Shown here piece by piece: positions 17,081 to 24,191 of a stretch of DNA of 24,947 nt (position 1 is the first letter of the stretch; every line of letters begins with the position of its first letter). A model generated the notes under the pieces. It was not told the DNA's origin. It searched no databases and worked only from the letters and a program-made list of their open reading frames with translations. Source of the stretch: Clostridiales bacterium (GTDB lineage: Bacteria > Bacillota > Clostridia > Lachnospirales > CAG-274); contig JAJQBF010000127.1 in assembly GCA_021203425.1 (NCBI GenBank), forward strand, positions 1 to 24,947. Reading direction: 5' to 3'. A program made the translations under genes and the position numbers.

Positions 17081-17769
17081 TTTTTATTAAAATAAAGTTG
17101 GTTTGGGTTTTAATAATAATTAGTTTTGTGATAGGTTTTGCTTTTGTTTTCTATTCGCCTGTTATGAAGTGGCTTACCGGCAGAGACCAGGAGGTTTTGA
17201 TAAGAGATTATTTTGAAAAAACGGAGGATCTGGAAAAAGAGGACACAGAGAATATTTTAGAAAATATTACAAAATACAACAATATACTGACGGGGTTTGA
17301 AAATAATGTCGACAGCTTTTCAATGGACTACAATGAGTACGTGAAAAGTCTTGATGTGATGGGCAACGGCATTATTTGTGTTGTGGAAATTCCCAAAATA
17401 AACGTGAAACTGCCTGTTTACGGAGGAACCTCCGACGAGAGCCTTCAAAAAGGCGCAGGACACATTGAGGGAACTTCTCTGCCTGTGGGAGGACTTGGCT
17501 CCAACTGTTGTATTTCGGCTCACAGAGGACTGGCGAATGCAGTAATGTTCAGAGATATGGACAAAATTGAAATAGGGGACGAATTTTATATTTATGTTTT
17601 GGACAGGACGCTTAAATATGAGGTTGACGACATAAGAGTAGTTTTGCCCGATGATATAAGCAGTATAAAAAATGTGCCCGATAAGGACTATGTTACTCTT
17701 ATAACCTGTACACCATATATTATAAACAGTCACAGACTTTTGGTAAGGGGCAGCAGAGTCAATGAATAA
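17077..17769 (+). CDS. srtC: Class C-type pilus sortase 2 with atypical lid
   Basis: A 230-residue sortase starting at a GTG that overlaps the previous stop (GTGA, 17077-17080). It has an N-terminal membrane helix (about 9-30), catalytic H149 in SAHRGLAN, C211 in TLITCTPYI and R220 in NSHRLLVRG. The lid position reads D79-S80-F81 in place of the usual DPF/DPW, and the C-terminal membrane helix found in sortase 1 is absent. The fold and catalytic triad are otherwise standard. Different lid and topology suggest a different substrate, for example attachment of the tip or minor pilin rather than shaft polymerisation; that division of labour is inference from paralogous loci. Confidence 0.9.
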   Translation: MIFIKIKLVWVLIIISFVIGFAFVFYSPVMKWLTGRDQEVLIRDYFEKTEDLEKEDTENILENITKYNNILTGFENNVDSFSMDYNEYVKSLDVMGNGIICVVEIPKINVKLPVYGGTSDESLQKGAGHIEGTSLPVGGLGSNCCISAHRGLANAVMFRDMDKIEIGDEFYIYVLDRTLKYEVDDIRVVLPDDISSIKNVPDKDYVTLITCTPYIINSHRLLVRGSRVNE

Positions 17770-17780
17770 GGGGCGGTTTT

Positions 17781-18479
17781 GTGAAAAAGGTGGTTAATAT
17801 AATAGGCTTGGTTTTTATCGTCGCAGCGGTGTGTCTGCTTTTATACCCCAAGGTGATAAACCGGTATAACAAAAGGAACACAGAATTAAAAATTAAGGAG
17901 TTTGAAGAAACCGTTTCGGTTCAAACGGAAGAAAACACTGCTCTTCTTGACAAGCTGAGAGAAGAAATAGAGGCTTATAATTTGAGCCTTTATGAAAATG
18001 GTCAGGAAATACAGGATCCCTTCTTTTATGAGGGAGAAAGTGTGGATTTGACGGAATACGGCTTTGAAAACAATATGTTCGGCTATATTGAAATTCCCGA
18101 GATAGACGTAAAATTAGGCATATATTTGGGAGCAACATGGGAAAATATGTATCTCGGGGCTGTTCATCTTGACAATACGTCAATGCCCGTAGGCGGTATA
18201 AACACAAACTGCGTTATTGCCGCTCACAGAGGGGCGGGGCGTTATGGAGATATGTTCAGGAATATAAATAAAATACAGCTCGGAGACAGCGTTAAAATCG
18301 TAAATCCCTGGGAGGAGCTTGAGTATACGGTGACGGATACTTTTGCGATTTCTCCCGATGACATAGATAAAATTCTTATTCAGGAAAACAAGGATATGCT
18401 TACGCTTGTCAGCTGTCATCCTTACGGCTCAAGCAAGTACAGGTATATTGTGTACTGTGAAAGAAGCGGTGACAATTAA
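17781..18479 (+). CDS. srtC: Class C pilus sortase 3
   Basis: A 232-residue sortase with a GTG start at 17781, preceded by AAGGGGCGG, 11 bases after sortase 2. An N-terminal membrane helix (about 5-24) is followed by a Glu-rich helical region, lid motif D79-P80-F81, catalytic H149 in AAHRGAG, C212 in TLVSCHPYG and R221 in KYRYIVYC. It lacks a C-terminal membrane helix. Its sequence differs clearly from sortases 1 and 2 (for example GSSKYRYIV in place of NSHRLLVRG), so the three are old paralogues and not recent duplicates. Its TAA overlaps the ATG of the minor pilin (TAATG), implying coupled translation and perhaps a dedicated sortase-substrate pair. Confidence 0.92.
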   Translation: MKKVVNIIGLVFIVAAVCLLLYPKVINRYNKRNTELKIKEFEETVSVQTEENTALLDKLREEIEAYNLSLYENGQEIQDPFFYEGESVDLTEYGFENNMFGYIEIPEIDVKLGIYLGATWENMYLGAVHLDNTSMPVGGINTNCVIAAHRGAGRYGDMFRNINKIQLGDSVKIVNPWEELEYTVTDTFAISPDDIDKILIQENKDMLTLVSCHPYGSSKYRYIVYCERSGDN

Positions 18480-19399
18480 TGAAAAAAATAATCTTTTTCG
18501 CAGCACTGGCTTTAAGCCTTTTATTTGTATCGGCAGTTTACGCTGCCGAGGGGTCATTGACTATTGTAGGCGGTCCTTATGAGGGAAAATATTACAAAAC
18601 AGATTTCAGTATTTATAAAATTGCCGGTTCGGACTTTACCCTTACGGAGAATTTCGCCGGTTTGGGCTTGGATTTGTCTGCCATTGATACTGCAGAAGAA
18701 ACCGAGGCCGCTGCAGATGTTGTTTCAAGCTATATAAATGAAAACAACATAGCCTATATGTACGAAAAAAGCGGCGAAAGCCAAGTTACGTTTTCAAACC
18801 TTGAGGAAGGATATTATTTTCTTGAATTTAACAAAACGGAAAATGCCGATATGATGTCCTTTATAATCGGTATTCCCTACTATGATTCCGATTCCGGAGA
18901 ATATTATTATGATGTTTCAATAACCGCCAAAATAACTGCCGGCAGCACAGGCGGAGGCGGCGGTACGGGATCAGATTAAACAGCAACAGAATCAACTACC
19001 GAAACCGGAAATGATGGCGGAGGCGGCAGTGATGATGGCGATGACAATTCTAAACCGTCAGGCGGCGGAGGAGGAAGTTCGTATATTATAGGCGGAGAAG
19101 ACCCCAATCCCACTCCCGACCATAAGACAAGCGATGCGATCTCTCCGTCATCTTCAGACGAGCCGGACGAGCCGGATAACCCCGAAGAGCCCGAAGAAAA
19201 ACCGTCTGCTGAAATTACCACAACATTAAACTTAACAGAAGATGTGCCGGAGCCGAATAGGGAAACGGAGGTTGAGCTTCCCAAAACCGGCGGTGACAGG
19301 ACAGTCCTCTTGTGTAATTATTTCGGCGGATTTTTCGGGATTGCAGGAATAATAATTTTGTTTTTTAATAATTTGATTGTCTGTAAAAGAAAAAAATAA
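18479..19399 (+). CDS. Minor/basal pilin with LPKTG anchor, interrupted by in-frame TAA
   Basis: The ATG overlaps the sortase stop. Residues 1-23 are a signal peptide (MKKIIFFAALALSLLFVSAV then YAAEG). A single pilin-like domain follows (SLTIVGGPYEGKYYKTDFSI … SNLEEGYYFLEFN). At codon 167 a TAA (18977-18979) stops the frame, yet the same frame continues for 139 codons: a Thr/Ser/Gly linker, a Pro/Glu/Asp-rich spacer (DEPDEPDNPEEPEEKP), the anchor LPKTGG (19277-19294), a hydrophobic helix and the basic tail CKRKKK. The Pro-rich spacer before the anchor is typical of basal or cell-wall pilins. With the stop the protein would lose its anchor and be secreted. Whole length is about 306 residues. 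Confidence 0.8.
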
Positions 19400-19443
19400 A
19401 AGCTGCTGATTGTTTGAATATTATAAAATAACGGGCAGCTTTT
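19398..19443 (+). terminator. Terminator of the pilus operon
   Basis: AAAAGCTGC (19398-19406) pairs with GCAGCTTTT (19435-19443), a 9-base-pair stem around a 28-base AT-rich loop. It begins at the very end of the minor pilin gene. Confidence 0.6.
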
Positions 19444-19468
19444 CGGGATAGAAATGCTTGAATGAAAT

Positions 19469-19530
19469 AAAAAGGCTTTCCAATGACAATTGGCTCATGC
19501 TATATTGATAAATATGTGAAAGCCTTTTTT
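19469..19530. terminator. Bidirectional terminator-like inverted repeat
   Basis: AAAAAGGCTTTC (19469-19480) and GAAAGCCTTTTT (19518-19529) form a perfect 12-base-pair stem with A- and T-runs on both ends, so it can end transcription from either side. The 37-base loop is long. Confidence 0.55.
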
Positions 19531-19594
19531 GTATGTCTGTTTTATATAAAAATGAAAGTAAAGTTTTTTTGAAAAGCATTCGTAAATTTTTTGT

Positions 19595-19777
19595 TTGTGT
19601 GCCAACTGCCGCAAAGAAGATAACGGTTTTTTGAACAGTGAAACCTTTAAAATTTTTATAAGAAAGTATGAAAACAAACTCAATACCTACAACAGCTATC
19701 TTGATTATGAAGACCACCCGGGAGTGTGGAACGAAATATCACTGTCAGAAGAAATAAGGCAATTTTCAGCGGCGTAA
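19595..19777 (+). pseudogene. Short C-terminal-type fragment, unrecognised
   Basis: A 60-codon open frame begins with a CANCR motif and ends WNEISLSEEIRQFSAA. It has no ribosome-binding site, and its only possible start is a TTG. The composition is protein-like, and the CxxC at the start could be half of a zinc site, so it may be the tail of a deleted gene. I do not recognise the family. Confidence 0.25.
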
Positions 19778-19792
19778 TTTCTAACTTGACAG

Positions 19793-19916
19793 TGTGGACA
19801 CAACATAATATTCGCTAAAATATATTCATATATAAGCTGTTGTGTAGATTTAGTCTGAAAATGGTATACTGGTATAAAGTCAGTCTTTGACCGCCGACTA
19901 CAGTATAATGTCCACA
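19793..19916. repeat. 124-base segment bounded by inverted TGTGGACA repeats
   Basis: TGTGGACA at 19793-19800 and its exact complement TGTCCACA at 19909-19916 face each other; with a one-base bulge the match extends to CAG-TGTGGACA on both sides. This resembles the ends of a small non-autonomous insertion element, but no target duplication is evident. Confidence 0.3.
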
Positions 19917-20203
19917 ACTGCATTTAAGATATTTAAAATCATTAGACTAGACCATTTAAGCTTGAATAGTGTTTCTTCACAAGCCTGCTCAGTACCATAT
20001 TTGCTTTGAAACACAAATAAACTATATGTGTTTTCTTAGGTTCATATATATTTTTTTCATAAGGAATACCTTCTTTTTCTGATATATCTTATTATAGCAG
20101 ACCTTATTACAAAAAAATTACAGCTGAGCTTTGTAAAAAGTCATTTTTATTTATGATAAATTATATAGAATGCGAATAATATACTAAAAAACGGGTGGTT
20201 TTT

Positions 20204-20464
20204 ATGGTAAATCAGATAAAGAAATTAGCAGTGGCGGTTGTTAGAAATACGGCAGCTATGTATATTGCAGTTTTGGGTATGATTTGTCTTGCTGGGTTAT
20301 TGGGTATAAGACCGCTTATGATGCCGAAAACGGCGGAGGTTGCGGCGGCGAAGAAGGCTTTGCCGATTTATTGCGTGGACAGGGGAGATAACAAGATTGC
20401 GATTTCGTTCGATGCTGCTTGGGGAGCGTATAGATTAAGAAGGAATTTTACACACTGTGTGTAA
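20204..20464 (+). pseudogene. Polysaccharide deacetylase (PdaB/NodB-like), truncated after the first catalytic motif
   Basis: The ATG at 20204 follows GGGTGG. The 86-codon frame has an N-terminal membrane segment (MYIAVLGMICLAGLLGI), then LPIYCVDRGDNKIAISFDAA followed by WGA. This is the start of the NodB homology domain; the FDAAWG motif carries the first metal-site Asp and is typical of the clostridial PdaB-type deacetylases associated with sporulation and cell-wall modification. Directly after WGA the similarity ends and the frame closes within 12 codons (YRLRRNFTHCV), where about 170 residues with the zinc His pair should follow. No continuation is found in any frame downstream, so the gene was cut by a deletion or rearrangement near 20430. 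Confidence 0.65.
20448..20464. repeat. Perfect 17-base palindrome at the deacetylase break
   Basis: TTACACAC-T-GTGTGTAA, with 8-base arms around one central base, lies about 20 bases past the point where deacetylase similarity ends. It overlaps the fragment's stop codon. Confidence 0.5.
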
Positions 20465-20543
20465 TAGCCCGAAACCCGCATAAATCAGCCGAGAAAATAG
20501 TACACTGAAAAAGTTATAAATGAGGTCTTTTATTATTTTGCTG

Positions 20544-20590
20544 AAAAAAAGAGAATAGAATACTGAAGATTAAGTCTTGATTCTATTCCC
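20544..20590 (-). terminator. Terminator of the metallophosphoesterase gene
   Basis: On the minus strand GGGAATAGAAT (complement of 20580-20590) pairs with ATTCTATTCTC (complement of 20551-20561), one G-U pair included, followed by seven T (complement of 20544-20550). It lies 41 bases after the leftward stop at 20631. Confidence 0.7.
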
Positions 20591-20630
20591 GTTTTATTAT
20601 GTGAGGTTTATTTTATAAATATTGTTTTAA

Positions 20631-22821
20631 TTATTCGGCAGTATAAATTGCTGTTTTTGTGGTGCTGTCCCAGTCGACTTTGATGCCCAAGGCGGTTCCT
20701 AAGGCTCTGAAGGGGATATAGATTCTGCCGTTTGTTATTTCGGCTTTTGCACCGTTTGACATAAGAATCTGTTCGCCGTTTACATACATATATTCACTGC
20801 CGGATGTAAATGTTATTGTGTTTCCGTCATAAGTTACGGAAGCTGTTTTTGTTGAAGCATCCCACGAAATTATATCGCTTGTGTCGGCTTCGTCAATGTC
20901 CTCCTGTAATATGGCAAGGGCAGCAAACCTTAAGGGAACAAGGGTTGAGTTGCTGTCAGCCTGTATGTAAGGAGCGGCATCTATTTCATAGGTTTTGTCG
21001 CCTATGGAAACAGTTGTGTTTCCGATTGAGATTTTAACTGTCTCTCCTGTGGAAGTATTTTGTGACGAACTTTCTGAAGATTTTGATGAACTGTCTGTTT
21101 CATCAGTGTTGCTGTCTTCAGTTTCCGCTGTGGTTTTAGCTGCTGCTTTGCCTGAATAATATGATGAACCGCCGCCGCTTGAAGATGAAGAGCTTTTTGA
21201 CTTCGCTGCGGTTGTCTCGGCAGCTGTAGTTGTTTCAGTCACTGTTTCGGTTGTTTCCTCGGTGGATTCCTCCGTTACTTCCCCGGTTGTTGTTTCGGCT
21301 GATTCACCGTTTTTAACTATGGAGAAAGCGGTGTCGATTAATTCCATAGTGTCTGTTCTGTAGGTATTTATTGTAAAGGTGTCATCTGTTATGTTTATCA
21401 TTGAAAATGTGGGAATATCCTCCTGCCATCTTGCGGCAACATATGCTTGTTTATGTTCAACAAGGTCATAATATTTGCTGCCTGAGGCTGAGTTTGCCGT
21501 CATATAAAGTATGCCTATGGGGTTTGTTACAACTATGCTGTCTGTTTCAGCAACATAGTCTGCATCTTCAATTGATGTAAGGTAATTGTTATAGGTTTCG
21601 TCGATTTCTATGTCTCCGTCGATGTATGCATCAAAATCGTCTTCGCTTATAAAGCTTTCTTCGTCCATTGTTCCGCCTTTCATCATATAGGAACGGCAGT
21701 AGGTGTGGTCGTGACCTGTAAGAACAACGTCGATGTCATTATCCTCAAAGGCAGGGATAAGACCGTATCTCAGCTCTATTATTTCAGGTTCGTTTGAGTG
21801 TTCTCCTGAGCCGTAAATATCCTGATGGAGTGAAACGATTCTCCACTCTGCGTCCTTGTCGGATTTGCAGGCTTCTTCAATAAAGGCGCTGTGTTCGGCT
21901 ACGTTTGTATTGTTTGTGTTAATCATAATGAAAAGAGTGTTTCCGTAGCTGAAATAATAGTCGCCGCCGGCATAGGTTGAACCTGTTGAACTTGCGTTGG
22001 GATTATTGAAGTGATAGGAATAGTTTGAGCTTAAAGCATCATGGTTTCCTATTGTGGTGGCAACGGGAATGCTCTTTAAAAGCTCCGGCATAAGATAGCC
22101 TGTGTATTCTATTTCGTTTGCAGTGTATGTGGCATGGGTTGTGTCGGAGGTTTTCTTATCTCTTGACTGAATTTGGTCACCCGCAGATAAGAAAAAGCTC
22201 ATATTGGGGTTAAGCTCATAGGCCTTTTCAAGGGTATCGTTCCAGTTAAAGCTGTCATTTCTTACGGCTGCGTCCTGACCCTGTTCCGAGGTTTTACCTG
22301 TGGCAACATTTTCATATGAAGAACCGATTTGAGGGTCGCCCACGAAGGCAAAGCTGAAACCGCTTGATATACTCTTAACTGTGTATTTAACCGGTTCTGT
22401 CCAGGCTCCGTCTTTGGTATAGCTTGTAGTAATAGGTTTCGCCGGGAGTAAGGTCTTTTACTGTTACTTTGTTGCTGTTATAGCCGGGAACAGCGCTTGA
22501 CTGGCTTACAGTCTGCAGGGCGGAGGCTGAAAGGGCACCGTCCGAAAGGGTAACGTCCTGATACCATCTGAAAGCAAGGACGCCTTCTTCTTCGTCGGAA
22601 TACCAGCCGAAGTTAAGCTCGTTTTCTGTTTCACCGGGAGTGAGAGACATAATTTCCATAGTGTCCTTTTCATCTTCCCATCTTTCACACCATTCCTCCC
22701 ATGCGCCGTTTCCTGCCGCCGCTGTTTGCGAGGCTTCTGTCCAGCCGTCATTGTCGGCCGCCCAAACAATTGCGCTTGTAAGAAGAACGAAGGATAAAAC
22801 TATTGCAATTTTCCTTTTCAT
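20631..22821 (-). CDS. Secreted purple-acid-phosphatase-like metallophosphoesterase with C-terminal copper-amine-oxidase-N-like domain, frameshifted
   Basis: AAAGGAGAG precedes the minus-strand ATG at 22821. Residues 1-22 are a signal peptide (MKRKIAIVLSFVLLTSAIVW then AA). Residues about 50-150 form the fibronectin-like N-domain of purple acid phosphatases (LTPGETYYYKL). One extra base near 22418-22426 then breaks the frame; on repair it continues YTKDGAWTEPVKYTVKSISS into the calcineurin-like core: FVGDPQIG, SAGDQ, IGNHD, SLHQD and TGHDHTY, all metal-ligand motifs. A Thr/Glu/Ser-rich linker (EESTEETTETVTETTTAAET) leads to about 110 residues resembling the copper amine oxidase N-terminal or stalk domain (IYIPFRALGTALGIKVDWD), used in clostridial exoproteins as a surface or binding module. 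Total about 729 residues. It probably acts outside the cell on a phosphate ester; substrate unknown. Confidence 0.85.
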
Positions 22822-22867
22822 AATAACTCTCCTTTTTTTCGTTTTGTATAAGTTATATGTAATTTAA

Positions 22868-22883
22868 GGAATCGTTTCCTCAA
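22868..22883. promoter_or_regulatory. Imperfect palindrome upstream of the metallophosphoesterase gene
   Basis: GGAATCGTTTCC, flanked by partly matching bases, is a near-palindrome centred on CG, about 50 bases upstream of the leftward ATG. The CG centre is reminiscent of LacI/CcpA-type operators, but it does not fit the cre consensus well. Confidence 0.2.
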
Positions 22884-22963
22884 ACCACTTTATATTATAT
22901 ACAAGTAACCATATTTTTCTACCAAATTAAGGCAAAACTTTCTTTAAATCTCTGTAAAGTCTA

Positions 22964-22991
22964 TTGACTTGTGTAAAATTGAATTTATAAT
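22964..22991 (+). promoter_or_regulatory. Sigma-A promoter for the YibE/F-family gene
   Basis: TTGACT at 22964-22969 and a perfect TATAAT at 22986-22991 are spaced by 16 bases, 38 bases before the ATG at 23030, which has AAGGAGAG as ribosome-binding site. Confidence 0.65.
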
Positions 22992-23029
22992 TCGTTTTAG
23001 ATGAAAAAATTACTTAAGGAGAGAAAAAT

Positions 23030-24133
23030 ATGTTAAAAAAGACTTTGCTTGTTATTGCGGCTGCGGTGGCTGTGATTTTTGTTATACTGCTTAATGATAT
23101 TGATTTTGTACCCCTTATAAACAGCGAAGGTAAAACCTATGCAAAGGCAGAGGTAACTGAAATTTTAAGAGATAATTTAATTGAGGACGGAACCAGAGTA
23201 GGGCGGTAGGAGGTAACCGTAAGAATTTTAAGCGGAGAATATAAGGGAGAAGAATTTACAGCCTCAAGCAGCTCCGCCTATCTTTACGGAGCAGATTGTA
23301 CTGTCGGAATGAAGGTTATGGTTACAATAAGCGAACACAACGGAAATTATACCGTAAGTGTAGCCGGCTATTACAGAGCTTATCCCGTATATGTAATAAT
23401 AGGGCTTTTGTTTTTAAGTCTATACATAATAGGAGGGAAAAAAGGGCTTTTGTCTGTGGCAGGACTTATATTCACCTTCATTACTATATTTTTTGTATAT
23501 CTTCCCCTTATATACAGAGGATTTTCTCCCTTTTTAGCTTCTGTTATTTCCTGTTCCGCCACAACCGCCGTTACGCTTTTTCTTTTGGGCGGAAAATCAA
23601 CAAAAACATATGCCGCTATATCGGGAACGGTTTTCGGAGTTGTCCTTGCCGGAATTTTTGCTTTTGTATTCTGCAAAATAACTGATATTTCCGGCTTGAA
23701 TGTATCTGAAATAGATGAACTTGCCTTTATAGCCGCCAATACAAAAATTAAGCCGGGAGAACTTTTGTTTTCGGGAATACTTATTGCTTCATTGGGGGCG
23801 GTTATGGACGTAGCTATGACTATAGCTTCGGCCTGTGAGGAAATTAACAGACAAAACCCCAATTTGACGTCAAAACAGCTTTTTAAATCCGGTATGAACG
23901 TAGGAAAAGATGCTATGGGAACGATGTCAAATACACTTATACTTGCTTTTGCCGGTTCTTCCGTAAATATGCTTGTGACCCTTTATGCCTATAATTATCC
24001 CTATATGTATACAATAAACCTTTTATCAGTTGGCATAGAAATAATAAAAAGTGTTTCCGGCAGTATGACAATAATCTATACCGTTCCCATAACGGCTTTA
24101 ATATCTTCTATGATATATAAAAAAGCCAAATAA
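23030..24133 (+). CDS. YibE/F-family multi-pass membrane protein, interrupted by in-frame TAG
   Basis: AAGGAGAG precedes the ATG at 23030. An N-terminal membrane helix (LLVIAAAVAVIFVILLNDI) is followed by a small extracytoplasmic beta domain (VTVRILSGEYKGEEFTASSS) and then about seven hydrophobic segments, including the family-typical LGAVMDVAMTIASACEEI and MSNTLILAFAGSS. Total would be about 367 residues, the usual YibE/F length. A TAG at 23207-23209 (codon 60) interrupts the beta domain; the frame is otherwise continuous, and CAG to TAG (Gln to stop) would explain it. A secondary start at the ATG 23309 lacks a ribosome-binding site and would remove the first helix. The function of the family is not established; transport has been suggested. 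Confidence 0.8.
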
Positions 24134-24138
24134 AATAT

Positions 24139-24180
24139 AAACAGGGTATTCGCCGTTTTTTTGCAGAATACCCTGTTTTA
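24139..24180. terminator. Bidirectional terminator between YibE/F and pfkA
   Basis: AAACAGGGTATTC (24139-24151) and GAATACCCTGTTT (24166-24178) form a perfect 13-base-pair stem with A-run and T-run flanks, between convergent genes. Confidence 0.85.
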
Positions 24181-24191
24181 CAGGAAGGAGG

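Larger units (their letters stand above)
19531..20203. other. Gene-poor interval with remnant open frames
   Basis: No intact gene with a ribosome-binding site is seen. It holds a rightward fragment (19595-19777), the inverted repeat at 19793-19916, and a leftward 48-codon open frame from 20088 to a stop at 19942 that reads GIPYEKNIYEPKKTHIVYLC in its middle. That short frame has no start signal and no recognised family. The bases before 20204 are AT-rich with several TATAAT-like words but no clear promoter pair. Confidence 0.4.
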
